The translations under genes and the position numbers were made by a program. From JACPFN01 sp964406135 (GTDB lineage Bacteria > Babelota > Babeliae > Babelales > Chromulinivoraceae), in contig CAYOQO010000002.1 in NCBI GenBank assembly GCA_964406135.1, positions 32,628-96,627 of the forward strand: a DNA stretch of 64,000 nt, written 5' to 3'. This document shows positions 25,924 through 34,347 of the stretch, piece after piece. The notes beneath the pieces are model-generated. The model did no database searches. It saw only the letters and a list, made by a program, of their open reading frames with translations, and was not told the DNA's origin. Positions within the stretch are counted from its first letter, which is position 1; each line of letters starts with the position of its first letter.

Positions 25924-28365
25924 TTATTTTTTGTTATTTTTTTTCGATGGCTTTTTCTTTTTCATCGAAACTTTTTTCAATTTGAATGGATCTTTTGCCA
26001 AAACTTGTTGTAATACAAAATCCATCTGTTCTGCAAAAATAACATTCAGTTTTGTGACATCATTTTTGCATTCTGCAAAGTCAGTATCATTACCTTTTGG
26101 AATGATGACGGTGGTGATGCCATGCTGTTGCGCAGCTAAAAGTTTTTCTTTCAGCCCACCAATTGGAAGCACTCGACCACGAAGTGTAATTTCACCAGTC
26201 ATTGCAATCAAATTTTTAAATGGAATTTGAGTGAATGCTGAAATGAGTGATGATGCAATGGTAATACCTGCAGATGATCCATCTTTTGGTGTTGCACCAT
26301 CAGGAAAGTGAATGTGAATATCATTGTTCGTAAATTCTGATTTTTTAATGCCCAGCTTTGGAGCACGTGATCGAACGTAACTAAATGCTGCCTGTGCAGA
26401 TTCTTGCATAATTTCACCAAGTTGCCCGGTCAAAGTTAAATTTCCTTTTCCTGGCATGATGTTAACTTCAATTTCCAGGATATCACCACCAAGTTCTGTC
26501 CATGCAAGCCCTGTGCCAATTCCAATCAAATTGTTACGTGTTGATAAATCCATTTTTTTGAATTTATCCTGACCAAGCCAAGTGGTTAATTTTTCAGAAG
26601 TTAAATTGATCGACTTAAGTTGTTTGTCAAGTAAAAATTCTTGAATTGCTTTACGCATGATTTTGCCAATCAAGCGTTCAAGTTGACGAACCCCAGCTTC
26701 TTTAGTGTATTCATTGATTACTTGCAAAATAATTTCATTGCTGAGTTTAATTTTTGATTTGGTTAAATTGTACTCTTTAAGTTGCTTTGGAACTAAAAAG
26801 TTTTGTGCAATGTTTAATTTTTCTTGTTCTGTGTACCCTGACAAATGAATAATTTCCATACGATCATAGAGTGGATATGGAATTGACTCAATGCTGTTTG
26901 CTGTTGCGATAAACATAACGCTTGAAAGATCATATTCACAATCAAGAAAGTGATCCATAAATGTTTTGTTTTGTTCCGGATCCAAAACTTCAAGAAGTGC
27001 AGCTGAAGGATCACCAGTAATGTCATGCGACATTTTATCGATTTCATCAAGCAAAATTACAGGATTGATGGTTTTAGTTTTACGCATTGCATGTAAAATT
27101 TTACCAGGAAGTGCGCCAATGTAGGTACGACGATGTCCGCGAATTTCTGCTTCATCTTTAACACCACCCAGTGAAATTCTGGTAAATTCACGACCTAAGC
27201 TTTTTGCAATTGATTTTGCTAGTGATGTTTTTCCAACGCCTGGAGGTCCGACCAAACAGATAGTTGGCGTTCGTTTTAAATCTTCTGCATATTTTTGAGC
27301 TGCCACAAATTCCAAGATGCGTTCTTTAACTTTTGAAAGTCCTGCATGCTCTTTATTTAAAAGTTTTTCAGCATTTTCCATGGTAACGCTATCTTTATTT
27401 TTTTTGTGCCATGGAAGTGAAATGATCCAGTCGATGTAATGTTTGCTGATTGAAGCTTCTGCTGACATACCAGGCATTTGTTCAAGCCTGTTGAGCTCTT
27501 TTTCTGTTTTTTCTTGGGCATCTTTTGGTAAATGCAGCTGTCGAACTTTGTGACGTAAATTATCAATTTCAAATGACTGATCTTCGCGACCAAGTTCTTT
27601 GTTAATTGCTTTTAATTGCTCGTGTAAATAATATTCTTTTTGATTTTTTTCAACTTGATGTTGAACTCTGCCTTTGATTCTTTCTTCAGTTTGCAAAATT
27701 TCGATCTCTTTTTTGATCAAAACTGTTAAAAGCATCATGCGTTGTTGCAAATCAATGGTTTCCAAAATGCGTTGGCGATCATAAAACGAGATATTTGCAT
27801 GAACTGCAATAGTGTCAGTGATAACTTCTTTATCTTCTGTGGTTTCTGCGACACTGACCAAATCTACAGGAATTTTTGAATTTAATTTGCCATACAGCGT
27901 GTAAATATTTTTTAAATTTCTCCATGCTGCTTCAATTTCAATGTCAGATGTTTTGGTTGTTGGGCAATCTTGAATAAGAGCTGAGCTGAAATCTTGCATT
28001 TCGTAAGCTTCAACCATTTTGCTGCGAACAACGCCTTCAACTAAAATTTTTAAAGAATTATTGGGCATTTTCATCATTTGAAGGATGGTGCAACGGGTTC
28101 CAAAGGTGTGTAAGTCATTCGGTAAAGGGTGCTCGGTTTCCGCATGTTTTTGAGCTGTGGCAAAAATCGTTTTATTATGATTTTTCAATGCTTGCTCAAC
28201 GGCGACAACTGATGATTTTCTGCCAACAATGATAGGAATGATACTTGAAGGAAGAACCACTAAATTTTTTAAAGGTAAAATCGGCAAAATATTTTCAGAA
28301 GAAGGCTGTTGAAGGGCTTCTGGAGCGACAACAGTCTTCGAGGTAAATACTTGTTCTTCAATCAT
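25924..28365 (-). CDS. lon: ATP-dependent protease Lon
   Basis: Lon unfolds and degrades damaged and regulatory proteins in the cytoplasm. The N-terminal substrate domain (ILPLKNLVVLPSSIIPI) is followed by a AAA domain with Walker A GPPGVGKTS and Walker B VILLDEIDKM. The protease domain has the catalytic Ser-Lys pair: Ser in PKDGSSAG and Lys in IGGLKEKLLAA. The usual motif is PKDGPSAG; here Ser replaces Pro next to the catalytic Ser. Length 813, normal, with a Lys-rich tail (VSMKKKKPSKKNNKK). Confidence 0.97.
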   Translation of the reverse strand: MIEEQVFTSKTVVAPEALQQPSSENILPILPLKNLVVLPSSIIPIIVGRKSSVVAVEQALKNHNKTIFATAQKHAETEHPLPNDLHTFGTRCTILQMMKMPNNSLKILVEGVVRSKMVEAYEMQDFSSALIQDCPTTKTSDIEIEAAWRNLKNIYTLYGKLNSKIPVDLVSVAETTEDKEVITDTIAVHANISFYDRQRILETIDLQQRMMLLTVLIKKEIEILQTEERIKGRVQHQVEKNQKEYYLHEQLKAINKELGREDQSFEIDNLRHKVRQLHLPKDAQEKTEKELNRLEQMPGMSAEASISKHYIDWIISLPWHKKNKDSVTMENAEKLLNKEHAGLSKVKERILEFVAAQKYAEDLKRTPTICLVGPPGVGKTSLAKSIAKSLGREFTRISLGGVKDEAEIRGHRRTYIGALPGKILHAMRKTKTINPVILLDEIDKMSHDITGDPSAALLEVLDPEQNKTFMDHFLDCEYDLSSVMFIATANSIESIPYPLYDRMEIIHLSGYTEQEKLNIAQNFLVPKQLKEYNLTKSKIKLSNEIILQVINEYTKEAGVRQLERLIGKIMRKAIQEFLLDKQLKSINLTSEKLTTWLGQDKFKKMDLSTRNNLIGIGTGLAWTELGGDILEIEVNIMPGKGNLTLTGQLGEIMQESAQAAFSYVRSRAPKLGIKKSEFTNNDIHIHFPDGATPKDGSSAGITIASSLISAFTQIPFKNLIAMTGEITLRGRVLPIGGLKEKLLAAQQHGITTVIIPKGNDTDFAECKNDVTKLNVIFAEQMDFVLQQVLAKDPFKLKKVSMKKKKPSKKNNKK

Positions 28366-28444
28366 TTTTTATGATTCCTATGCATACATGAATAACCTGG
28401 GCCATTGAAAAAGCTAAACTCCATGAAAGAATTGCTTTATATAA

Positions 28445-28450
28445 AGTATA
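28445..28450 (-). promoter_or_regulatory. Possible -10 of lon
   Basis: TATACT on the minus strand in the context TAATATACT. No good -35 is seen. Transcription would begin about 70 bases before lon. Confidence 0.3.
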
Positions 28451-28534
28451 TTACCAAATATTTCTATTTTCGTAAATTTATTTTACCCCTATTTTAGGGT
28501 TGTAATAAGATATAAAACTATTTGCATAATTGTT

Positions 28535-28563
28535 TTGAAAGATTTTTTAGGACCTGCTATACT
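28535..28563 (+). promoter_or_regulatory. Sigma-70-type promoter upstream of the nucleotide transporters
   Basis: TTGAAA (28535-28540) and TATACT (28558-28563) are 17 bases apart. Transcription would start near 28570. Confidence 0.75.
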
Positions 28564-28624
28564 TTGAGTGACTCATATCTCAAAAAATATCATTCAAATA
28601 GTATTAAATTTTCAGAGGCTTTGT

Positions 28625-28723
28625 ATGCTTATTGCGCGTTCTATTCGTGTTTGCAAGCGGTTTTGTTCACTTAAAAAGTGGATAAAACAAGCAAAGTCAT
28701 GTGGATTGTTTGAAAGCTTTTAA
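28625..28723 (+). CDS. Possible leader peptide before the ATP/ADP translocase
   Basis: This frame of 32 codons has an AGAGG seven bases upstream of its ATG. The peptide is basic with three cysteines (CKRFCSLKKWIKQAKSC). Its stop codon sits inside the left arm of the terminator at 28713. The order promoter, short gene, terminator, transporter is that of translational attenuation, or of a free-standing small gene. It might also be chance. The frame was inferred directly from the sequence. Confidence 0.45.
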   Translation: MLIARSIRVCKRFCSLKKWIKQAKSCGLFESF

Positions 28724-28753
28724 AGGTTGCAAGGCCTTGAAAAAGCTTTTTTT
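28713..28753 (+). terminator. Terminator or attenuator between the leader and the translocase
   Basis: AAAGCTTTTAAAGG pairs with CCTTGAAAAAGCTTT around a short loop, followed by seven T. It overlaps the small gene's stop codon. Confidence 0.75.
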
Positions 28754-28831
28754 GTTGTATGGGATCAAAAAGAGGTAGTTTTAAGGCGGATATAAATTTA
28801 ATGTTTTTCAGGCAGATGAAAAGGATACTAT

Positions 28832-30244
28832 ATGGCTTCTTTTTTGGGGGGTATGTTTAATGTTTCTGGGCTTGATAAGCATGAACGCTTAAAGTTTTTT
28901 CTTTTAACGCTTGCGTTTGCTTTTATCATCGGTTCGTACACAATTGCAAAAGAATTAAAAGATTCTATCTTTGTCAGCACGGTAGGCAAAGAGTTTTTAC
29001 CGATGGCGAAGCTTTTTGTTATTTTTTTGTTAATTCCTGCAACGCTTGTATATTCTCGTATTGTTGATCTTTTTCGTCGGTATCAAGTTTTAGCACTTTA
29101 TAGCCTGTTTTATGGCATAGTTTTAGCATTGTTTACGATATTGCTTGGACATTCAACCATTGGCCTTTATAATACTGAGCCTAATTCTCATCGTCTTTTT
29201 GGGTGGTTGTTTTATTTTGTGCTTGAAGGATATTCTCCATTTGTGGTGAGTGTATTTTGGGCCTACTTAAATTCAGTTTCAAGTCCAAGTGAAGCAAAAA
29301 ATTGTTATCCAGTTATGGTTGCGGGATCTAAGGTTGGAGGAATTTTAACGGCTCTTTTTTCTTGGTATCTTCTAGATCATGCAAAAATTTTACAGTGGTT
29401 TGGATACGGCGTAAATTGTGATGTGATCGCGCATCAGTTATTGATGGCCATTGTTTCAATTATGCTTTTATGTGTTCCTGTCATTTTATATGTTCTTTTA
29501 AAATATGTTCCTGGTCATTATTTGCATGGTTATGAAGCTGTATATCAACTTGAAAAAAAACAACATAAAGAAGAAGTTGCTCAAGGTGCTGCAACAAGTG
29601 CTTTTTCTGGAATTAAAGTGCTTTTTGAATCTCCATATGTTTTAGGGATTTTTGGATTAGTCTTTTTTTATGAAACCTTAAATGTTGTATTGAACTTTCA
29701 AAGAATTGGCATTTTAAAAGATGCAGCTACTTCGATGGCAGGGTTTACGGCAGCAATGTTTTGGCAGCGCTTAATCATGCATTCCTGGGGTTTGGTGTTG
29801 TCGTTTTTTGGTCTTAAATATTTGATGCGAAAATTTGAAGTTCGTACGTGTGTGATGATGGTTCCGGTTGTTGTTTCAGCATTGTTAATTTGCTTTTTGG
29901 TTTCTGATAGTCCAACGATGGTGATGTATGCATTTATTGGTTTGGGGACAATTAATTATTCATTGTCGGTTCCAATTCGTGAAGCATTGTATATTCCTGC
30001 AACAAAAACTATGAAGTTTAAGGCAAAGGCATGGATCGATTCTTTTGGTACCAAATTTTCAAAAGGCTTTGGTAGCTTGTTTGCAAGTGTAACGAGTTTT
30101 TTACCATTAGGAAGCGCTGCATTAACTTCAGTTTACGTTGGATTTTTTAGCCTGTTGATGTTAATGTGGTTTGTGACCTCATGGTTGCTGGGTAAAAAAT
30201 ATGAAACAGCTATTAAAAACAATGAGATCATTGGTAACGAATAA
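28832..30244 (+). CDS. ATP/ADP translocase (nucleotide transporter), first copy
   Basis: NTT-family proteins exchange host ATP for bacterial ADP or import nucleotides. The protein has about twelve hydrophobic segments. It opens with the family hallmark HERLKFFLLTLAFAFIIGSYTIAKELKDSIF and carries EGYSPFVVSVFWAY, PIREALYIPATK and MKFKAKAWIDS. Length 470 is normal for Rickettsia, Chlamydia and plastid NTTs. AAAAGGA precedes the ATG. It lies behind a leader and possible attenuator. The second copy follows after a terminator. Two copies imply different substrates, as in Chlamydia (exchanger and net importer), but which is which is not visible. Confidence 0.95.
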   Translation: MASFLGGMFNVSGLDKHERLKFFLLTLAFAFIIGSYTIAKELKDSIFVSTVGKEFLPMAKLFVIFLLIPATLVYSRIVDLFRRYQVLALYSLFYGIVLALFTILLGHSTIGLYNTEPNSHRLFGWLFYFVLEGYSPFVVSVFWAYLNSVSSPSEAKNCYPVMVAGSKVGGILTALFSWYLLDHAKILQWFGYGVNCDVIAHQLLMAIVSIMLLCVPVILYVLLKYVPGHYLHGYEAVYQLEKKQHKEEVAQGAATSAFSGIKVLFESPYVLGIFGLVFFYETLNVVLNFQRIGILKDAATSMAGFTAAMFWQRLIMHSWGLVLSFFGLKYLMRKFEVRTCVMMVPVVVSALLICFLVSDSPTMVMYAFIGLGTINYSLSVPIREALYIPATKTMKFKAKAWIDSFGTKFSKGFGSLFASVTSFLPLGSAALTSVYVGFFSLLMLMWFVTSWLLGKKYETAIKNNEIIGNE

Positions 30245-30267
30245 AATTAAAAAATTATAAAAAAATC

Positions 30268-30297
30268 AAAGCCCTCCTCGTTTGAAGAGGGCTTTAT
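30268..30297 (+). terminator. Terminator between the two translocases
   Basis: AAAGCCCTC and GAGGGCTTT arms followed by ATTG. The T tract is weak, so read-through into the second copy is likely. Confidence 0.7.
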
Positions 30298-30328
30298 TGT
30301 ATACAAAATAAGTGAAAGGATTTTGAAT

Positions 30329-31756
30329 ATGTATTTTGTTTCAAAAATTATGACAAAAATCGGATCATTCATGGAACAGATAGGGCTGTCATTAGATTTA
30401 AATAAGCAGGAGCGGAATAAAATTCTTTGGTTAACGCTTGCATTTTTCTGCTTGATTGGTTCCTATACGGTTCTTAAAGAATTAAAAGATTTGTTTTTTG
30501 CGCAAATTGTTGGTGCATCTCATGTGTATCAAGTAAAATTTTTGTCGATGTTTATTTTGCTGCCGGCAACATTATTGTATGCAAAATTGGTTGATTATTT
30601 AAATCGATTTTCATTGCTTATGGTCTATAGTTTGCTGTATGGAATTGCAGGATTTGTAATTGCTTATTATTTAAATGATCCTGTTATTGGTTTGAGCAAT
30701 ACGGTTGCAAGTTATGATCGCAGCTTTGGCTGGTTTATTTATCTGTTTTATGAAGGACTTGTACCTTTTGTGATTAGTGTATTTTGGGCTTTTGCAAATT
30801 CAGTAACCAGCCCTGAAACTGCAAAAAAAGGTTATCCAATTTTAATTGCAGGATCAAAGTTGGGAGGTGCGTTTATGGCGTTTTTAGCATATTGCATGTT
30901 TACTCCGACTACTTTTTTAGGTCGATTTAATTTTTCTTCTGTGGCAATTTCTCAAATTTTGCTGATTGGTTCATCTGTTTTATTAGTTATTTCTCCTATC
31001 ATTATTTATTTTTTACTCAAAACTTCGACGCAAAAAAATTTACAAGGATATGAAGCTGTTCATGATTATGAACAAGAGCAGGAAAAAAAGGGAAAATCAG
31101 AAACTGGTATGCTTTCAGGGTTGACCATGCTTTTTAAATATCCATATATTTTGGGTATTTTTGGAATGATGTTTTTTTATGAATTGGTTAATGTTGTTTT
31201 GGGTATTCAGCGAATTGTTTTATTACAATCTTTTGCAAAAGATGCGGCAGAATTTTCAGGAGCAATGTTTTGGAATCGCGTGGTAATTCAAGGTTCTGGT
31301 GTAATTGTAGCATTTTTAGGAACTCGCATTTTGATTAAAAAATTGGGTGAAAAAGTTTGTTTGATCCTTTTCCCACTTTTGACCGGATGTTTACTTGTTT
31401 ATTTAATGGTGATTTACAATGGGCAAGCAATATTGCTTGTGTTTACACTGCTTGGAATTTTAAATTATTCATTTGCACAACCACTTCGTGAATCATTGTA
31501 CATTCCTACCGTCAAAGATATTCGATTTAAATCGAAAGCTTGGATTGAATCTTTTGGTCAGCGCTTTGCAAAAGCATGTGGATCTGGAGTAATTGGTGTG
31601 ATTCAAAAAATTGCTATGGTTGGAACTCCTGCATATGTAGCATTGTTTTCAGGGTTTTTTGTTTGGGTGATTGTGCTTTGGACTATCGTTGCATGGTTGT
31701 TGGGCAAAAAATATGAATCTTTGGTTAAAAAAGGCGAAGCAATTGGTGCAGAATAA
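30329..31756 (+). CDS. ATP/ADP translocase (nucleotide transporter), second copy
   Basis: This is a clear paralogue of the gene at 28832: LWLTLAFFCLIGSYTVLKEL, EGLVPFVISVFWAFANSVTS and PLRESLYIPTVKDIRFKSKA recur at matching positions. About twelve membrane segments, 475 residues. The ATG at 30329 follows AAAGGA; a TTG at 30323 is also in frame. The tandem copies look like an old duplication that has diverged well beyond recent identity. Confidence 0.95.
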   Translation: MYFVSKIMTKIGSFMEQIGLSLDLNKQERNKILWLTLAFFCLIGSYTVLKELKDLFFAQIVGASHVYQVKFLSMFILLPATLLYAKLVDYLNRFSLLMVYSLLYGIAGFVIAYYLNDPVIGLSNTVASYDRSFGWFIYLFYEGLVPFVISVFWAFANSVTSPETAKKGYPILIAGSKLGGAFMAFLAYCMFTPTTFLGRFNFSSVAISQILLIGSSVLLVISPIIIYFLLKTSTQKNLQGYEAVHDYEQEQEKKGKSETGMLSGLTMLFKYPYILGIFGMMFFYELVNVVLGIQRIVLLQSFAKDAAEFSGAMFWNRVVIQGSGVIVAFLGTRILIKKLGEKVCLILFPLLTGCLLVYLMVIYNGQAILLVFTLLGILNYSFAQPLRESLYIPTVKDIRFKSKAWIESFGQRFAKACGSGVIGVIQKIAMVGTPAYVALFSGFFVWVIVLWTIVAWLLGKKYESLVKKGEAIGAE

Positions 31757-31871
31757 CTGAGCAAAATTTGTATTTTTTTGTTTTTTCGATACTCTAGTAA
31801 ATGTAATTAGTAACATTTTTTTTGAATAATTTTATTGATAATTTTAACAAAGGGCCTAAAAAGGTGTTTTT

Positions 31872-32744
31872 ATGATAGATTTCAGACAATTGATTGATGT
31901 TGGACTTCATTTTGGTCATCAAAAATCTCGATGGTGTCCAAAAATGGAACCGTACATTTGGGGACATAGAGGTGGAGTACATCTCATTGATATCTCAAAA
32001 ACAGCGCATGCTCTTGCAAAAACAGCAGCCTTTTTAGAAACAGTTGTCGCTCGTGGTGAGACAATTTTGTGGGTTGGAACAAAAAAACCAGCAAAAGAAT
32101 TTATTGCACAAGTTGGTCTTGCAACTGGTATGCCATACGTTGATTATCGTTGGGTTGGTGGTACAATTACTAATTTCCAACAAGTTAAAAAAGCTGTAAC
32201 TAAATTGCTTCATTATGATGACATTTTGGCAAAAGCAAATCGTGAAAATTCTCCGTACACTAAAAAAGAAATTGCTCGAATTCAAAAATTAGCAGATCGC
32301 TTACGTCGCAGCATTGGTGGACTTAAAACTTTACATATGCCAATTGGTGCAGTTGTGCTTATTGATGTGCGTAAAGAACAAACAGCATTGCTTGAAGCAG
32401 TAGCTTCAAATGTTCCAGTTGTTGCATTGGTTGATACTAACTCAGATCCAAGCATGATTGATTATGTTATTCCAGGAAATGATGATTCAGCAAAAGGCAT
32501 TGAATTCGTTTTGACATATTTACAAGAAGCTGTGAAAAAAGGCGTTGCAAAACGTGCTGAAATCAGCAAAAAAGCAAAAGATGCAAAAGACGAAGCTGCA
32601 AAAAATGCAAAAGTTGAAATGGTTGCAAAACCAGTAACTGGCGTTCCTGTTGATATCAACATTGATTTAACAGAAGATGTTGAAGATGAAGCTTCGCAAG
32701 TTCGCAAACCAGCATCAAAAAAACCGAGCAAAAAAACTGCATAA
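31872..32744 (+). CDS. rpsB: 30S ribosomal protein uS2
   Basis: The N-terminus DVGLHFGHQKSRWCPKMEPY and later GTKKPAKEFIAQ and DVRKEQTALLEA are uS2 signatures; S2 binds the 30S head and is needed for S1. The 290-residue length includes a Lys/Ala/Glu-rich C-terminal extension (about residues 225-290). tsf, the usual partner, is not adjacent. The ATG at 31872 follows AAAAGG. The tRNA-Ser gene lies 17 bases after the stop. Confidence 0.96.
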   Translation: MIDFRQLIDVGLHFGHQKSRWCPKMEPYIWGHRGGVHLIDISKTAHALAKTAAFLETVVARGETILWVGTKKPAKEFIAQVGLATGMPYVDYRWVGGTITNFQQVKKAVTKLLHYDDILAKANRENSPYTKKEIARIQKLADRLRRSIGGLKTLHMPIGAVVLIDVRKEQTALLEAVASNVPVVALVDTNSDPSMIDYVIPGNDDSAKGIEFVLTYLQEAVKKGVAKRAEISKKAKDAKDEAAKNAKVEMVAKPVTGVPVDINIDLTEDVEDEASQVRKPASKKPSKKTA

Positions 32745-32761
32745 TTGACAAACACTGTCTC

Positions 32762-32853
32762 GGAGAGATGTCTGAGTGGTCGAAAGAGCATGATTGGAAA
32801 TCATGTATACTCTGAAAAGGGTATCGAGGGTTCGAATCCCTCTCTCTCCACCA
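32762..32853 (+). tRNA. tRNA-Ser(GGA)
   Basis: The seven-base acceptor stem pairs GGAGAGA with TCTCTCC. The anticodon stem CATGA/TCATG holds loop TTGGAAA with anticodon GGA, which reads UCC/UCU. The long variable arm (TACTC/GGGTA) is typical of class II tRNA-Ser, and the T arm is GAGGG/CCCTC with TTCGAAT. The base after the acceptor stem is A, followed by encoded CCA. Bacterial tRNA-Ser normally has G at this discriminator position. Confidence 0.95.
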
Positions 32854-32867
32854 TACTTTGCGTCCCT

Positions 32868-33000
32868 AGCGGGTAGCTTTGTATGGCTACCGCCGGCTAT
32901 TCATGGAATGAAGAGTAATAAAAATAGAAAAAGCGAAGTATGCGTTACGAAGCTAGCTCTTACAAAGTAAGAGATGCGTAGTAAGGCTGGTTCATAAAAA
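32868..33000. repeat. GC-richer hairpin-rich spacer between tRNA-Ser and SRP RNA
   Basis: One hairpin pairs GCGG.TAGC with GCTACCGC (32868-32892). A second contains CTCTTAC/GTAAGAG around AAA with flanks TTACGAAGC and GCGTAGTAAGGC. These flanks resemble CATACGAAGC and GCGTAGTATGG in the repeats at 63513 and 63631. No gene is seen here. Confidence 0.45.
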
Positions 33001-33028
33001 ATTACTTGATAAAGAAATTTTTAAAATT

Positions 33029-33127
33029 GAGAGAAGTTGATAAAATGTATAGTATCTAATCTGTCAGGTCCGGAAGGAAGCAGCAGGGGTATTTATAGGT
33101 TTGTATGAACTTCTCTCTCTTTCATTT
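33029..33127 (+). ncRNA. ffs: Signal recognition particle RNA (4.5S type)
   Basis: The core GTCAGGTCCGGAAGGAAGCA is the SRP RNA apical domain that binds Ffh, with the GGAA tetraloop. The ends GAGAGAAGTT and AACTTCTCTC pair perfectly and define a 99-base RNA of the short bacterial type without an Alu domain. It lies 51 bases before dnaX, a common bacterial arrangement. Confidence 0.92.
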
Positions 33128-33177
33128 TAAAAATTTAAGAATTAAAATTTTTTAGTTTTTTTAAACTAAGGTTTGTA

Positions 33178-34347
33178 ATGGAACAATCAACACTCAATCT
33201 TGCCCGTAAATGGCGTTCTGCACAATTTAAAGAAATTATTGGCCAAGATTTGGTTGTTCGAATTTTGCAAAACAGTTTATTTAAAAATCAATTTTTTCCA
33301 GTTTATCTTTTTTCAGGGCAGCGTGGTTGTGGAAAAACTTCAACAGCTCGCGTGTTTGCATCGGCATTAAATTGTCAAAAATTGAAAGATTTTCAAAAAA
33401 ATCCACAATTGCAAGTTCCTTGCTTAACCTGTGCATCTTGTACTGCTATGTCTATGGGGCGTCATCCTGACTTTATCGAAATTGATGCTGCGTCATACAC
33501 GGGTGTAGATAATATTCGAAATATTATTGATACATCATCATTTTTGCCACTTTTGGGTGAGCGCAAAATTTATTTGATTGATGAAGTGCACATGCTCAGT
33601 AAAGCCGCATTTAATGCATTTTTAAAAATTTTAGAAGAGCCGCCAAAGTTTGTGGTATTTATTTTAGCAACAACTGAAGCACAAAAATTACCAGATACTG
33701 TTCGTTCTCGTTGTTTTCAACTATTTTTTAATCCAGTTAATGTTGCCACCGTAGTTGCTCATCTTGAAAATATGTGCCAAAAAGAATCAATTGCCTTTGA
33801 ACGTGAAGGTTTAGAAATGATTGCTGCAGTTACACAAGGGTCACTTCGTGATGCAATTAATTTGCTTGAACAAGCACGTTTTGCGGCAGCATCTGTTACC
33901 AAATCGGTGGTGCTTTCAGTACTAGGGTATTTGGATGATCAAGTGATTTTAAATATGTTGCACGCTGTGATTAAAAAAGATCAATTGGCGCTTTCAAAAT
34001 TATTCCATACTTGGTCAAATCAGGTTATTTCAATGGAATATTTGCTCAAGCGTAGCATTGAAATGTTGTATGATGCTGTTGTGATTAAATATGGTGGTGC
34101 TGCAAAATATGCAGAAGCTTCAACTTCGCAATTTGAACAATTGGTTGCTTCTGTTCCAGTTCAGGAATTGATTGTTTGTTTTGATGAACTGTGTGCAATT
34201 GATATGGTGATGAGCAAAACGAGTAAAAAGCAGCTTTTGTTTGAATCACTTATGATGCGGTTGTCACTTCGCAGTCAAAGTTTTGGGTTACATCAAACGG
34301 TGAATGCTGCACATCATGATTCAGTTCATGATGAAAAAAAAAAATAA
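33178..34347 (+). CDS. dnaX: DNA polymerase III gamma/tau subunit, short (gamma-like) product
   Basis: DnaX is the motor of the clamp loader. ARKWRSAQFKEIIGQ starts the AAA domain, followed by Walker A SGQRGCGKTS, the four-Cys zinc module (CLTCASC) and Walker B IDEVHMLS. The SRC sensor (VRSRCFQLFF) and domain III follow. The frame ends at residue 389 in EKKK then TAA, immediately after an 11-A run (34334-34344). The C-terminal tau-like domain continues in the +1 frame (34331-34834). Losing one A joins both into 551 residues, a normal tau length. Thermus dnaX makes tau and gamma by slippage on A9. Confidence 0.93.
   Translation: MEQSTLNLARKWRSAQFKEIIGQDLVVRILQNSLFKNQFFPVYLFSGQRGCGKTSTARVFASALNCQKLKDFQKNPQLQVPCLTCASCTAMSMGRHPDFIEIDAASYTGVDNIRNIIDTSSFLPLLGERKIYLIDEVHMLSKAAFNAFLKILEEPPKFVVFILATTEAQKLPDTVRSRCFQLFFNPVNVATVVAHLENMCQKESIAFEREGLEMIAAVTQGSLRDAINLLEQARFAAASVTKSVVLSVLGYLDDQVILNMLHAVIKKDQLALSKLFHTWSNQVISMEYLLKRSIEMLYDAVVIKYGGAAKYAEASTSQFEQLVASVPVQELIVCFDELCAIDMVMSKTSKKQLLFESLMMRLSLRSQSFGLHQTVNAAHHDSVHDEKKK

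Noticed and set aside
32762..33127. Genomic island attachment site at tRNA-Ser
   Set aside because: No duplicated tRNA 3' end or integrase nearby; normal genes (ffs, dnaX) follow.
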